Source: Arenimonas terrae (GTDB lineage: Bacteria; Pseudomonadota; Gammaproteobacteria; Xanthomonadales; Xanthomonadaceae). From it: 64,000 nt of DNA. Both the position numbers and the translations under genes were made by a program. Under the pieces are notes generated by a model that ran no database searches, was not told where the DNA came from, and saw only the letters and a list, made by a program, of their open reading frames with translations. The stretch covers positions 1,240,001-1,304,000 of the forward strand of contig NZ_SMDR01000001.1 in the NCBI RefSeq assembly GCF_006265115.1. Direction: 5' to 3'. The number at the start of each line of letters is the position of its first letter. The first letter of the stretch is position 1. Shown here in pieces: positions 9,155 through 18,487 of this stretch.

Positions 9155-9945
9155 ACCGCCACCGGCGCCTTGATGGCGGGATGCGGGTCGTAGCCTTCGA
9201 TCGCGATGTCTTCGTAGCGCATCGCGAACAGGTCGGTCGCTTCCGGCGCCAGCACCAGTTTCGGCAGCGGCCGCGGCGAACGCGCCAGCTGCTCGCGCGC
9301 CTGCTCGAAGTGGTTGCTGTACACGTGCGCATCGCCCAGCGTGTGCACGAAGTCGCCGACGCCCAGGCCGCAGTGGCGCGCGACCATGTGGGTCAGCAGC
9401 GCGTAGCTGGCGATGTTGAAGGGCACGCCCAGGAAAATGTCGGCCGAACGCTGGTAGAGCTGGCAGCTGAGTTTTCCGTCGGCCACGTAGAACTGGAACA
9501 TCGTGTGGCAGGGCATCAGCGCCATCTGCGGCAGTTCGGCCACGTTCCAGGCGCTGACGATCAGACGCCGGGAATCGGGATTGCGCCCGATCTCGTCCAC
9601 CACCCAGCGCAGCTGGTCGATCTCGCGGCCGTCCAGCCCGGTCCAGTGCCGCCACTGCTTGCCGTAGACGGGGCCGAGGTCGCCGTTGGCGTCGGCCCAC
9701 TCGTCCCAGATCGTGACCTTGTTCTCGCGCAGGTAGCCGATGTTGGTTTCGCCGCGGATGAACCACAGCAGCTCGTGGATGATCGAGCGCAGGTGCAGCT
9801 TCTTGGTGGTGACGAGCGGGAAACCTTCCGACAGGTCGAAGCGCATCTGCCAGCCGAACACCGAACGCGTTCCGGTGCCGGTGCGGTCCGACTTCTCCGC
9901 GCCATGCTCCATCACGTGCCGCAGCAGGCCGAGGTACTGGCGCAT
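9151..9945 (-). CDS. thyA: Thymidylate synthase ThyA
   Basis: Makes dTMP from dUMP with methylene-tetrahydrofolate, producing dihydrofolate. The 264-residue length equals that of the classical enterobacterial enzyme. Visible blocks are [18 protein letters not shown], the catalytic [13 protein letters not shown] with its Cys, [17 protein letters not shown] and GDAHVYSNH. The start ATG overlaps the lgt stop by one base and the stop overlaps the folA start, so lgt-thyA-folA form one coupled operon. Confidence 0.97.
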   Translation of the reverse strand: MRQYLGLLRHVMEHGAEKSDRTGTGTRSVFGWQMRFDLSEGFPLVTTKKLHLRSIIHELLWFIRGETNIGYLRENKVTIWDEWADANGDLGPVYGKQWRHWTGLDGREIDQLRWVVDEIGRNPDSRRLIVSAWNVAELPQMALMPCHTMFQFYVADGKLSCQLYQRSADIFLGVPFNIASYALLTHMVARHCGLGVGDFVHTLGDAHVYSNHFEQAREQLARSPRPLPKLVLAPEATDLFAMRYEDIAIEGYDPHPAIKAPVAV

Positions 9946-10829
9946 CAGGCGGCCTCGCGCGCGGCAGGGGCCAGCGTCGGCGAACGCCGCGACAGCCACA
10001 GCAGGAACAGGCCCAGCGCCACCAGCGGCAGCGACAGCACCTGGCCCATGGTCAGCCAGCCGAAGGCCAGGTAGCCCAGGTGCGCGTCGGGTTCGCGCAC
10101 GAACTCCACCACGAAGCGGAAGACGCCGTAGAGCAGCGCGAACAGGCCGGACACCGCATAACGCGGCCGCGGCTTGCGCGAATACCAGACCAGCACGGCC
10201 AGCATCACCACGCCCTCCAGCACCGCCTGGTAAAGCTGGGATGGATGCCGGGCGAAGCCGTCGAGCGCGCCGGAGGCGTGCAGCTCGCGCAGCTGTTCGG
10301 CCGGCAGCCGGGCGTACTCGGCCGGCAGGCTCGACGGGAACACCACGCCCCAGTCGGCGCCGGTCGGCTTGCCCCAGAGTTCGCCGCCGATGTAGTTGCC
10401 CAGCCGGCCGAAGCCCAGGCCGGCCGGCACCAGCGGCGCGACGAAGTCCATCACGTCGAAGTAGTGCAGCTTCTGCCGCCGGGTCCACCAGGCCGCCGCC
10501 AGCATCACGCCGATCAGGCCGCCGTGGAAGCTCATGCCGCCCTCGTTGATCTTGAGCAGCATCAGCGGATCGGCCAGGAAGGACTCGAAGCCGTAGAACA
10601 GCACGTAGCCCAGGCGCCCGCCGAGCACGACGCCGAGCATGCCGTAGAAGATCAGGTCACCGAAACCCTCGTCGTTCACGCCCGGCAGGCGCCCGGCCCG
10701 CACGCGCCGGCGGCCGAGCCACCAGGCGGCGCCGAAGCCCAGCAGGTACATCACGCCGTACCAGTGGATGCCGTGCGGCCAGAACGGCAGGGAAACGGCC
10801 AGCGGATCGATATCGTGCAGCAGGGTCAT
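9945..10829 (-). CDS. lgt: Prolipoprotein diacylglyceryl transferase Lgt
   Basis: Inner-membrane enzyme that transfers diacylglycerol from phosphatidylglycerol to the lipobox Cys of preprolipoproteins. The 294-residue protein is polytopic and carries the early [14 protein letters not shown] segment, [22 protein letters not shown] and the signature [13 protein letters not shown]. It is the first gene of the lgt-thyA-folA operon. Confidence 0.97.
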   Translation of the reverse strand: MTLLHDIDPLAVSLPFWPHGIHWYGVMYLLGFGAAWWLGRRRVRAGRLPGVNDEGFGDLIFYGMLGVVLGGRLGYVLFYGFESFLADPLMLLKINEGGMSFHGGLIGVMLAAAWWTRRQKLHYFDVMDFVAPLVPAGLGFGRLGNYIGGELWGKPTGADWGVVFPSSLPAEYARLPAEQLRELHASGALDGFARHPSQLYQAVLEGVVMLAVLVWYSRKPRPRYAVSGLFALLYGVFRFVVEFVREPDAHLGYLAFGWLTMGQVLSLPLVALGLFLLWLSRRSPTLAPAAREAA

Positions 10830-10883
10830 GCAGGCTCCAGGCGGGCGGGCGCGGACGGCGCTCGGGGGCGGCTGACGCGCGGG

Positions 10884-11606
10884 TCAGCCGTGCCGTTTCT
10901 GTTTTCGTTTCGCCAGGATGTTCAGGGCCTCGACGCCGGCCGAGAAGGCCATCGCGAAGTACAGGAACTTGCGGTCGATGTGGAATTCGAAGCCGTCGGC
11001 GATCAGGGCCACGCCGACCAGGATGATGAAGGACAGGGCCAGCATCTTCACGGTCGGGTGCTTGTCGATGAAGTCGCCGATCGGGTTGGCCGCGAACAGC
11101 ATCACCGCCACCGCGATCATGATCGCGGCGACCATCACCCAGCGGTTGTCGACCATGCCGACCGCGGTGATCACCGAGTCGAGCGAGAACACGATGTCGA
11201 TGATGGCGATCTGGGCGATGACGTAACCGAACACCGCGGACGGCTTGGTGCCGATGTCCTCTTCCTCGCCGCGGCCCTCGACCGAGTCGTGGATCTCCAT
11301 CGTGCCCTTGACCAGCAGGAACAGGCCGCCGGCGATCAGCACCAGGTCGCGCACCGAGAAGTCCTGGCCGAACAGGCTGAACAGGTTGTTCTGCATGCTG
11401 GCCAGGAAGGCCAGCGACAGCAGCAGCAGGATGCGGGTGATGCAGGCCAGGGCCAGGCCGAAGCGGCGCGCCTTCGGGCGCTGCTCCGGCGGCAGCTTGC
11501 TCACCGCGATGGAGATGAAGACCAGGTTGTCGATGCCCAGCACGATCTCGAGCGTGGCCAGGGTCAGCAGCGCGACCCAGATTTCAGTGCTGAACATCCA
11601 ATCCAT
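10884..11606 (-). CDS. TerC family integral membrane protein
   Basis: A 240-residue polytopic membrane protein with the paired TerC motifs LGIDNLVFISI near the N-terminus and FSLDSVITAVGM in the middle, whose acidic residues lie within membrane helices and are thought to bind metal ions. Family members take part in metal ion export, for example manganese, or in tellurite resistance. The substrate here is unknown. It lies 12 bases downstream of dgkA and 54 bases upstream of lgt. Confidence 0.9.
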   Translation of the reverse strand: MDWMFSTEIWVALLTLATLEIVLGIDNLVFISIAVSKLPPEQRPKARRFGLALACITRILLLLSLAFLASMQNNLFSLFGQDFSVRDLVLIAGGLFLLVKGTMEIHDSVEGRGEEEDIGTKPSAVFGYVIAQIAIIDIVFSLDSVITAVGMVDNRWVMVAAIMIAVAVMLFAANPIGDFIDKHPTVKMLALSFIILVGVALIADGFEFHIDRKFLYFAMAFSAGVEALNILAKRKQKRHG

Positions 11607-11618
11607 CGTGGCGAAGCC

Positions 11619-12005
11619 TCAATTCAGGTAACGGGGGCCGAGGATCAGGCCCCAGCAGATCAAAACGTTCATGTCGGCCAGGAACACCGCGGCCGAACCC
11701 ATGTCCTTGGCGCGGCCGGCGAGTTCGTGGTGCTCGGGGCCCCAGCGGTCCACGACCGCCTCGACCGCCGAGTTCAGCACCTCGATCACCAGCACCCCCA
11801 CCATCGAGCCGATCAGGATCGCCCGTTCGACGCCGTCCGCGCCCAGCCACAGGGCCAGGGGCGCCAGCACCACGAACAGGTAGACCTCGAGCCGGAACGA
11901 GGATTCCACGTCCCAGGTCGCGCGCAGGCCCTTCATCGACCACAGGAACGCCTGCCAGGCCCGGAACGGGCTGCGTGGAGCGTGGCTGCCGGTGCTGTCC
12001 GCCAT
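11619..12005 (-). CDS. dgkA: Diacylglycerol kinase DgkA
   Basis: Small trimeric inner-membrane enzyme that phosphorylates diacylglycerol to phosphatidic acid, recycling lipid left by osmoregulated glucan or LPS modification. The 128-residue product from ATG 12005 shows ESSFRLEVYLF, the signature EVLNSAVEAVVDR with its catalytic Glu, and a KDMGSAAVFLA segment. Three membrane helices are apparent. It starts the leftward dgkA-terC-lgt-thyA-folA series and is divergent from the DUF533 gene. Confidence 0.95.
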   Translation of the reverse strand: MADSTGSHAPRSPFRAWQAFLWSMKGLRATWDVESSFRLEVYLFVVLAPLALWLGADGVERAILIGSMVGVLVIEVLNSAVEAVVDRWGPEHHELAGRAKDMGSAAVFLADMNVLICWGLILGPRYLN

Positions 12006-12188
12006 GGCCGGGTCAATCCTGGGTCGCGGGGCGCGGGCCGGGGTTCGGCATGGCGGGGAAACTCGTTGTCGGGACGCGAGGCCGGCATTTTGCCACAGTC
12101 CGCCCCCGGCCCTTTCCTGACCTTGTGCACTGGGAAGGGGCGCCCCAACATCGGGATCATCCCCACTCCCCGAATCGAGGTTCCGCGC

Positions 12189-12860
12189 ATGTTCAACCCC
12201 GAAGCCCTGTTGGGCCAGCTGATGGGCGACGCCCTCTCCGGCCAGCTGGGCGGCCGCAAGCGCAAGAAGCACCGGTCCTCGGGCCTGGGCGGCCTGCTGG
12301 GCGGGTCCTCCGGTGGCTTCTCCGGCGCCACCAAGGCCAAGCTGGGACTGGGCCTGCTGGGCATCGCCGTGGCGGCCTACCAGCACTACCAGCAGCCGTC
12401 CGGCGGCGCCGCCGCACCCAATCCGCTGGCGGGAGGCGCGGTGCCGCCTCCACCGCCGGGACCGGTGGCCAGCCCGCCGCCCCCGCCCCCGCCCGCCGCG
12501 CCGAGCCCGGCCCGCACCGAGCAGGCCATGCACCTGCTGCGCGCCATGATCACCGCGGCCCACGCCGACGGCCTGATCGACGCCGGGGAGCGCGAAGCCA
12601 TCCTCGGCCGCGCCCGCGAAGCCGGCCTCGACGCCGAGAGCCTGCAGGCCCTGGACGCCGAGATCCGCGCGCCCTTCACCGTAGAGCAGCTGGTGGCGCG
12701 CACGCCCGCCAGCCTGCGGGCCGAGGTTTATGCCGCGGCGCTGATCGCCATCACCGCCGACACCGAGGCCGAACGCAGCTTCCTCGACCGCCTCGCCACC
12801 CAGCTGTCGCTGGACGAGGCGGCCCGCCGCGACATCCACGCCCAGCTCGGGCTCGACTGA
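12189..12860 (+). CDS. DUF533/YebE-like protein with TerB-like C-terminal domain
   Basis: A 223-residue protein with a Gly-rich basic N-terminus (LLGQLMGDALSG, GGRKRKKHRSSG), a hydrophobic segment KLGLGLLGIAVAAY (about residues 60-73), a Pro-rich linker (residues 90-112) and a helical C-terminal domain. The latter contains MITAAHADGLIDAGEREAIL, the acidic motif typical of TerB/DUF533 proteins. ATG 12189 gives this architecture; the open frame upstream is spurious. Probably inner-membrane attached. Function of the family is unknown. Confidence 0.85.
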   Translation: MFNPEALLGQLMGDALSGQLGGRKRKKHRSSGLGGLLGGSSGGFSGATKAKLGLGLLGIAVAAYQHYQQPSGGAAAPNPLAGGAVPPPPPGPVASPPPPPPPAAPSPARTEQAMHLLRAMITAAHADGLIDAGEREAILGRAREAGLDAESLQALDAEIRAPFTVEQLVARTPASLRAEVYAAALIAITADTEAERSFLDRLATQLSLDEAARRDIHAQLGLD

Positions 12861-12920
12861 CCCCCGCGGCCGGCCAGCCGGCCGCGACGTTCCTCTCTCC
12901 CCCGCACCAGGAGTCCGTCC

Positions 12921-13943
12921 ATGCACCAGTGGTTCCTCAGCTACAACGGCCAGCAGATGGGCCCGCTCGACCACGCCGCCGCGATCGCGCAGGCCGCGAA
13001 GAATCCGAACGGCCACTGCTGGCGCCAGGGTTTCGCCGAGTGGATCCCGATCGCCGCCTGCGCCGAGCTGCGCGCCGAATCCGCGCCCGGCACGATGCCC
13101 GCGCCGCTGCCGCCGCCGGCCGCGCTGGCGGGCACGCGCGCCGACATCATCGACTACCGGATCTACGGCGAGGACATGCAGTTCGTCGAGATCGAGCTCG
13201 ACCCGGGCGAAAGCGCGGTCGCAGAAGCGGGGTCGATGATGTACAAGGACGCGGTCGTGAACATGGAGACCGTGTTCGGCGACGGCGCCCAGTCGGGCGG
13301 CGCCGGCGGCGGCTTCATGGACAAGCTGGTCGGCGCCGGCAAGCGCCTGATCACCGGCGAGAGCCTGTTCACCACCGTGTTCTCGCACGCGGGCGGCGCC
13401 GGCAAGGCCAAGGTCGCGTTCGCGGCGCCCTACCCCGGCACCATCGTGCCGATGACGCTGAGCAACTACGGCGGCACCATCATCGCGCAGAAGGACAGCT
13501 TCCTGTGCGCGGCGCGCGGCGTGCAGATCGGCATCTTCTTCCAGAAGAAGGTGATGACGGCGCTGTTCGGCGGCGAGGGTTTCATCATGCAGAAGCTCAC
13601 CGGCGACGGCCTGGTCTTCGTGCACGCCGGCGGCACCATCATGGAGCGCGACCTGCAGCCCGGCGAGCGTATCGACGTGGACACCGGCTGCGTGGTGGCG
13701 ATGACCAGCACCGTGAATTTCGACGTCAAGCCGGTCGGCGGCGTGAAGTCGATGCTGTTCGGCGGCGAAGGCGTGTTCCTGGCCACGCTCACCGGCCCGG
13801 GCAAGGTCTGGATCCAGTCGCTGCCGTTCTCGCGCATGGCCGGCCGCATGATGGCCGCGGCCTACCAGAAGGGCGGCAGCCGCGACGAAGGTTCGGTGCT
13901 GGGCGGCCTGGGCGGCATCCTGTCGGGCGACCGCGGCTTCTGA
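12921..13943 (+). CDS. GYF_2 domain fused to an AIM24-family domain
   Basis: A 340-residue protein. Residues 1-52 (MHQWFLSYNGQQMGPLDHAA through WIPIAACAEL) match the GYF_2 fold, a short module thought to bind proline-rich peptides. Residues about 75-330 are the all-beta AIM24/DUF124 domain, with ELDPGESAVAEAGSMMYKD, the Gly-rich insert GGAGGGFMDKLVGAGKRLITGE, LSNYGGTIIAQKDSFLCAA and GGVKSMLFGGEGVFLATLTG. No signal peptide or membrane helix is seen. It lies 60 bases after the DUF533 gene, whose product has a polyproline linker that could be a GYF ligand; this is speculation. Function unknown. Confidence 0.85.
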   Translation: MHQWFLSYNGQQMGPLDHAAAIAQAAKNPNGHCWRQGFAEWIPIAACAELRAESAPGTMPAPLPPPAALAGTRADIIDYRIYGEDMQFVEIELDPGESAVAEAGSMMYKDAVVNMETVFGDGAQSGGAGGGFMDKLVGAGKRLITGESLFTTVFSHAGGAGKAKVAFAAPYPGTIVPMTLSNYGGTIIAQKDSFLCAARGVQIGIFFQKKVMTALFGGEGFIMQKLTGDGLVFVHAGGTIMERDLQPGERIDVDTGCVVAMTSTVNFDVKPVGGVKSMLFGGEGVFLATLTGPGKVWIQSLPFSRMAGRMMAAAYQKGGSRDEGSVLGGLGGILSGDRGF

Positions 13944-13949
13944 CCTGGC

Positions 13950-13982
13950 CCGCGGCGCCGGGCCTCCTGCCCGGCGCCGCGG
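13950..13982. terminator. Strong hairpin between convergent genes
   Basis: A perfect 14-bp stem, arms 13950-13963 and 13969-13982 (CCGCGGCGCCGGGC and its complement) around the loop CTCCT, fills the 42-base gap between the AIM24 gene and the lyase gene, which face each other. No T tract follows on either side, so it is a possible bidirectional terminator rather than a classical intrinsic one. Confidence 0.6.
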
Positions 13983-13985
13983 CGG

Positions 13986-16900
13986 TCATTGGCAGAGCTT
14001 GGGCTGGGACAGCAGCGCCACCGGCCGGTCCTGGACCCAGCGGCCGCTCAGCGCGCCGGTCAAGGTGGCGTCCACAGTCATGCGCGCGATGCCGCTGCCG
14101 GCGATTGTCCGGCGGCCGGTGCCCGCCGGCGTGCCCGTCAGCGGCACCGCCGCGGCCAGTGGCGAGAAGCCCGAGAACCACTGCAGGGCGAAGGTCTCGC
14201 TGCCCGGGGCGAAGCCCTTCTGGCCGTACAGCCAGCGCGGGTAGCCCTGCCCGTCGTACAGATAGGGAATGAACACCTCCTGCGGGTCAGCGCCGCCGGT
14301 GGCCTGGTAGCTGTAGCCGAATCCCGGCAGCGTCGGCGAGTACCAGTGCCCGGTGAGGTCGAGCGGCTGCCCGCCCGGCATCGGGCAGGTGCCGCCGCCG
14401 ATCCGCTGCATCGGCTCGGAGCCGCTGCGTCCGTCGAGGTTGTAGCTCAGGGTCATCGCCTCCGCCGCGGCGGGCGTCAGCACGAGCTCGCCGACGTCCA
14501 CCGCGTGCGTCAGCGCGCCGTTCCATGTCACCCGCAGCAGATCGGCGCGCCACGTGCCGTCGGCACCGGGCGTGCCGCCCTGGGCGTAATACCAGGTCGG
14601 CGTACCGTCCTCGAGATAGGCGTACCAGACGGCGACCCATTGGTCCGGCGCCCCCTGCGGGCCGGCGAAATCGACGAACAGGCCCTGGCCGCTGCGGGCC
14701 GGGTTGGCGTAATGGCCGGCGCGGAACGCCGGCCGCGTGCCCTGCGTCATGACCGTCGCGACCACCGTCCCGGAAACGGTGCCCGAGGTCGGATTGCTGG
14801 GCACGACGTAGTGCCGGCCGGGCTGCAGGTTCGCGCCGGACAACACCAGCGTCTCGTCGCCACCGGCGGTCGCGGCGCGGAATGCCGGCTGGCTGTTCCA
14901 CGGCGGCGCCGCAGCGATCGCCGGCGCCACCGGCGAGGCCTCTCGCGACACATGCAGGTCCAGGTTGCCGGTGCTGTCGCGCAGCGCGAACTGCACGGCG
15001 GTGGCGTGCGGCGGCACGTCGAAAAACAGGCGGTCATGCGACTGCCCGGGCCGCAGCATGACCGCGCGCACGGCGCCGTTGGCCAGCACGAAAGGCTCGA
15101 CGCTGCTGCCCGTGCGGGACAGGCGCACCGGCACCACGCCCACCGGCGCACCGGCGTCGGCATGCACCAGCACATAGCCGACGCGGTCCTCGCCTTCCAG
15201 CAGAGATGCATCGTCGTAGCCCACGCGCAGCCGGAACCCTTCGCCGGCCTCGACCTGCCCCGGACCGGTGGCGACCAGGGCATCCGGCGTTTCGGACGCC
15301 GCCAGCGCGATCGCGTACGCATCCACCTGCACCGCGACGCCCGGTCCCGCGACGGCCTGCGCCATCAGCCAGTAGCTGCCGACGGTCGCCTCCTCGAGCA
15401 CGGCGATCTCGCAGGCCACCAACGCCGGCCCGGCGTCGCTTCGGCAGCGCTCCTCGCCCGCGTCGGGCCGGCCGTTGCCGTTGAGGTCGCGGCCCAGCAT
15501 GAGGGCCATGCCGCCGGTTGAGCGCACGACGGCGCGCAGGCGAAACGTGCGGGGCAGACCGCCGGCCTGCGCGGCCGGAACCGACAGCCAGCGCACGAGG
15601 TTGGCGGCCGGTGCGTCGTAGGGATCGGCGGGCGTCGGATCCGCCGGGATGTCCTGCACCGTGCGCTGCGGCGCAACCAGCGGCGTCGCCGCGAACCGGG
15701 CAGCGGAAAGGGCCGGCAGGCCTTCCAGCGCCAGGTCGAAATGGTCGCGTTCCCGGCTCACCGTGCGGATCGCGTCGGCCGGTGGATCCAGCGGGTCGAC
15801 CGGCGTCGCGGAAACCTCCTCCCAGTGCGGGCCGTCGGCGTCCACCCAGTTGTGCTGGACGCGGTCGAGCAGGACCACGCGCTCGCCGCCGAAATTCACG
15901 GCGCCACCGGTCGAGCGTTCGCCGGGTTCGATCTCCATTACGACCGGCGTGCTGCCTGGGCGCGACAGGCTCAGGCGCCAGGGCACGGCCGAGGTGTCGA
16001 CGCTGGCGCTGAGCGCGGGCACGCCGGCGCCGCCCGCCTCGAGCACGTTGAGGAAGTAACTCTGCGCCTGGCCCGAGCTTTCGATTTCCAGGCGGTACTG
16101 GCCGACGGAACCGTCGTCGCCGGCCTGCTCGTCGACCACCCGGCGCGTCGCGCCCAGCGGCAGCAGGTTGTGCAGGCGCACGGCCTGGCCGTCGACCATG
16201 GCCGTGCTGACGTTGCCGGCAAGGGTCGGCGCCGTCAGGAAATGCATCAGGAAGGTCTTGCGGACCTCGTCCGCCGCCAGCCGCGGGCCCGCGTAGTCGC
16301 TGTAGCCGATCTGCCGGCAGTGCGAAGGCACGTAGGCCAGGGAATCGTCGCCGGAACGCGCCCGGTCGAAGACCACGAGGGCGTCGAGCTCGCGCAGGAA
16401 CAGGAACTCGCGCTCGATGCGCTCGGCGAACGGCCAGTCGTAGCGGCAGGGATCTTCGCTGCGCTGGGCGCGATAGGGCAGGCTCAGGTCAGTGGCCGCG
16501 TACAGGAAACGGGACTCGCGGTGCAGCCGCGTCACCTGCGCCAGTCCGTCGGGATTGCTGCGCCGGCGCTGCCCCTCCGGGATGGTGCGCGGTCCGCCGC
16601 TTTCCCAGCCGCGTTCGGCGCGCCCTTCGAACAGGAAGGTGTTGTGTCCGACCGCGGTGCCGCCGTCGACCAGGCCTTCGCCGCCCGGCCCGGCGATCAG
16701 GTCGGTGTAGGCCGTGGTTTCGCGGCTCACCCAGGCGCCGGCGCGCCAGAACTGGAAGCTGCCGGTATCGAGATGGCGGTGGCCCACCGCACCGGGCGAC
16801 GCCAGCTGCAGCATCACCACCGCATCGTCCGCGGCCCAGCCGGCGCGCGCCCAGACGTAGCCGGCGCCGGCGGCATGGTAGTCGGCGGGCAAGGCGCCGA

Positions 16901-17918
16901 AGCCCTCGCCCGCGCCGGTCGGCGCGCGGTAGCGCGCCCAGTACGGCAGCCTCGGCTGCAGCTCGGAGAACAGGCGGCGCGCATGCGCGGACTGCCGGGC
17001 GGACCCGGCTTCCGCCATGGCCAGCAGGAACATGCCGTAGTCGGTGGAGCGCGCGACTTCCGGGAAGCAGAGGAAAAACGCCTCGTCGTCGTTGAATGGC
17101 ATGAAGTAGCGGTAGTCGCCGGGGCAGCCCGGTTCGGACGGCGGTCCGGGGGTGGCGCCCGTCAGGCTGTAGGCGAGCTGGTACAGGGCTTCGGCGTGGA
17201 AGCCGGTCTCCGGATACGGATCGATGCCGTAGTCGCGCAGGCTCAGGAAAGGCACCACCGGATACGACAGCATGTAGCGCCCGTACTGCGTGCCTTCGCC
17301 GGCCACGCCGCCGACGCCGAACGCGGGCACGAAGCCGTCGATGAACCAGTCCCGGTACCGGGTGTCCAGCCCGTGCGCGAGGAAGTCCGGCGCGCGCGGG
17401 TTCTCATGCCAGGTCGCGATCGCCCAGTTGAGGTCGTTGCGCAGGTAGCCCCAGAAATAGTTGTTGGCCTCGTAGCCCTGCCCGCCCCAGTCCTTGGCGT
17501 TGAGTACGTCGAGATAGCCGTTCCAGCGGGTGATGACCGTCGCACGCTGCGACGCGCTCATGCTGGCATGGCACCAGTCGAACACCAGCGCGGCGGTTTC
17601 GCCGTACCAGCGCGCGTTGTCGCTGGACACGTTGCCGACGTCCGGCAGGGTGAAGCCCACCAGCCAGTCCACGGCCGCGGTGCAGCGCGCCGGATCGTCC
17701 GACAGCAGCGCCACGAAGGCGTTGCCCGCGTGGTCGTCGGCGGCCGGCATCTGGCCTTGGGCCGCGAGCCACTCCTCTGCCCGTTGCCGCTGGTCGGGCG
17801 ACGACAGCCACAGGCGCGGATGGCCAGTGGGAATTGCCGGAGCCGATTGCGCCATCGCCTGCGCTGTCGCCAATGTGGCGAGCAGCAGCGTCCCCACGCC
17901 TGCCGTCCATGTGTTCAT
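13986..17918 (-). CDS. Large secreted heparinase II/III-like protein with C-terminal beta-rich domains
   Basis: A 1310-residue exported protein from ATG 17918 (a GTG three codons upstream is also possible), with signal peptide MNTWTAGVGTLLLATLATAQAMAQ. The N-terminal part is an alpha-toroid as in alginate/heparin lyases (for example NYFWGYLRNDLNWAIATW). It is followed by a heparinase II/III beta domain with the motif GHRHLDTGSFQFWR near residue 378. A central region has an EF-like loop DLNGNGRPDAGEE. A pre-peptidase-like beta domain follows (FDVPPHATAVQFALRDSTGNLD). Residues about 1066-1310 are two Trp/Tyr-rich repeats, one with WYAYLEDGTPTWYY, of a type common in secreted Xanthomonadales proteins. 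Polysaccharide breakdown is likely; the substrate is unknown. Confidence 0.8.
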   Translation of the reverse strand: MNTWTAGVGTLLLATLATAQAMAQSAPAIPTGHPRLWLSSPDQRQRAEEWLAAQGQMPAADDHAGNAFVALLSDDPARCTAAVDWLVGFTLPDVGNVSSDNARWYGETAALVFDWCHASMSASQRATVITRWNGYLDVLNAKDWGGQGYEANNYFWGYLRNDLNWAIATWHENPRAPDFLAHGLDTRYRDWFIDGFVPAFGVGGVAGEGTQYGRYMLSYPVVPFLSLRDYGIDPYPETGFHAEALYQLAYSLTGATPGPPSEPGCPGDYRYFMPFNDDEAFFLCFPEVARSTDYGMFLLAMAEAGSARQSAHARRLFSELQPRLPYWARYRAPTGAGEGFGALPADYHAAGAGYVWARAGWAADDAVVMLQLASPGAVGHRHLDTGSFQFWRAGAWVSRETTAYTDLIAGPGGEGLVDGGTAVGHNTFLFEGRAERGWESGGPRTIPEGQRRRSNPDGLAQVTRLHRESRFLYAATDLSLPYRAQRSEDPCRYDWPFAERIEREFLFLRELDALVVFDRARSGDDSLAYVPSHCRQIGYSDYAGPRLAADEVRKTFLMHFLTAPTLAGNVSTAMVDGQAVRLHNLLPLGATRRVVDEQAGDDGSVGQYRLEIESSGQAQSYFLNVLEAGGAGVPALSASVDTSAVPWRLSLSRPGSTPVVMEIEPGERSTGGAVNFGGERVVLLDRVQHNWVDADGPHWEEVSATPVDPLDPPADAIRTVSRERDHFDLALEGLPALSAARFAATPLVAPQRTVQDIPADPTPADPYDAPAANLVRWLSVPAAQAGGLPRTFRLRAVVRSTGGMALMLGRDLNGNGRPDAGEERCRSDAGPALVACEIAVLEEATVGSYWLMAQAVAGPGVAVQVDAYAIALAASETPDALVATGPGQVEAGEGFRLRVGYDDASLLEGEDRVGYVLVHADAGAPVGVVPVRLSRTGSSVEPFVLANGAVRAVMLRPGQSHDRLFFDVPPHATAVQFALRDSTGNLDLHVSREASPVAPAIAAAPPWNSQPAFRAATAGGDETLVLSGANLQPGRHYVVPSNPTSGTVSGTVVATVMTQGTRPAFRAGHYANPARSGQGLFVDFAGPQGAPDQWVAVWYAYLEDGTPTWYYAQGGTPGADGTWRADLLRVTWNGALTHAVDVGELVLTPAAAEAMTLSYNLDGRSGSEPMQRIGGGTCPMPGGQPLDLTGHWYSPTLPGFGYSYQATGGADPQEVFIPYLYDGQGYPRWLYGQKGFAPGSETFALQWFSGFSPLAAAVPLTGTPAGTGRRTIAGSGIARMTVDATLTGALSGRWVQDRPVALLSQPKLCQ

Positions 17919-18040
17919 GCGGTCCACCGGATGTTTTCCCCGCCGCGTTCGATGCGGCCAGGAGGCCCTCGGCCTCCCATCCGGGGCCTACCCGGGCGCG
18001 GGCGCCCACCCGCCACGGCACCGCGGCGGATGTTCGATTC

Positions 18041-18056
18041 TGTGACCCGGATCACG
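18041..18056 (-). promoter_or_regulatory. CRP/Clp-like binding site upstream of the secreted lyase
   Basis: TGTGA (18041-18045), six bases, TCACG (18052-18056) matches the CRP consensus TGTGA-N6-TCACA at nine of ten positions. It lies 123 bases before the lyase start. The CRP homologue Clp controls extracellular enzymes in Xanthomonadaceae, which fits, but no promoter was identified beside it. Confidence 0.5.
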
Positions 18057-18085
18057 CGGCGGGCGCGCCGCCGCGTGGCGGCGGC

Positions 18086-18463
18086 TCAGCGGCGGCGCGG
18101 AGCCCCCGCCGGCTGGTAGAGGCTTAGGGTGTTGCGGTCCGGGTCGAGAAAGTCCAGCGTCAGCCCGCCGTCCGGCGCTTCGCTCACCGGCACCACGATC
18201 TCCACCCCTTTCGCCGCCAGCGCCTCGGCGTAGTCGTCGATGCCGCCGTCGAGGTTGAACACCACCACTGGGCTGTCGCCGGCGTTCGCCGGGCGGGCGA
18301 TGAAGACCAGGCTCAGGTCGCCGACCTGGCCCAGTCCGAACGTTCCATCATGGCCCTCGATCGCCTCGACCGGCAGGCCGAGGGTGTCGCGGTAAAAACC
18401 CAGCGCCCGGTCCAGCACGCTGACGAAAAAGACGATGGCGCCGACCTTGCAGTCCTTGAGCAT
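18086..18463 (-). CDS. VOC-superfamily (glyoxalase/bleomycin-resistance-like) protein
   Basis: A 125-residue single-module VOC protein. The opening VGAIVFFVSVLDRALGFYRD followed by TLGLPVE is the classic start of the fold, and DFLDPDRNTLSLYQP is the usual closing strand with its acidic residue. Members are dioxygenases, lyases or small-molecule binding proteins; no specific substrate can be read here. It starts 24 bases after the stop of the sigma factor gene, so the two are probably co-transcribed. Confidence 0.88.
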   Translation of the reverse strand: MLKDCKVGAIVFFVSVLDRALGFYRDTLGLPVEAIEGHDGTFGLGQVGDLSLVFIARPANAGDSPVVVFNLDGGIDDYAEALAAKGVEIVVPVSEAPDGGLTLDFLDPDRNTLSLYQPAGAPRRR

Positions 18464-18487
18464 GGGAGTCTCCTTTGTGGTTCCCGT

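Noticed and set aside
10080-12188. Long plus-strand open frame in front of the DUF533 gene
   Set aside because: It runs antisense through lgt, the TerC gene and dgkA; only the part from ATG 12189 resembles a real protein.
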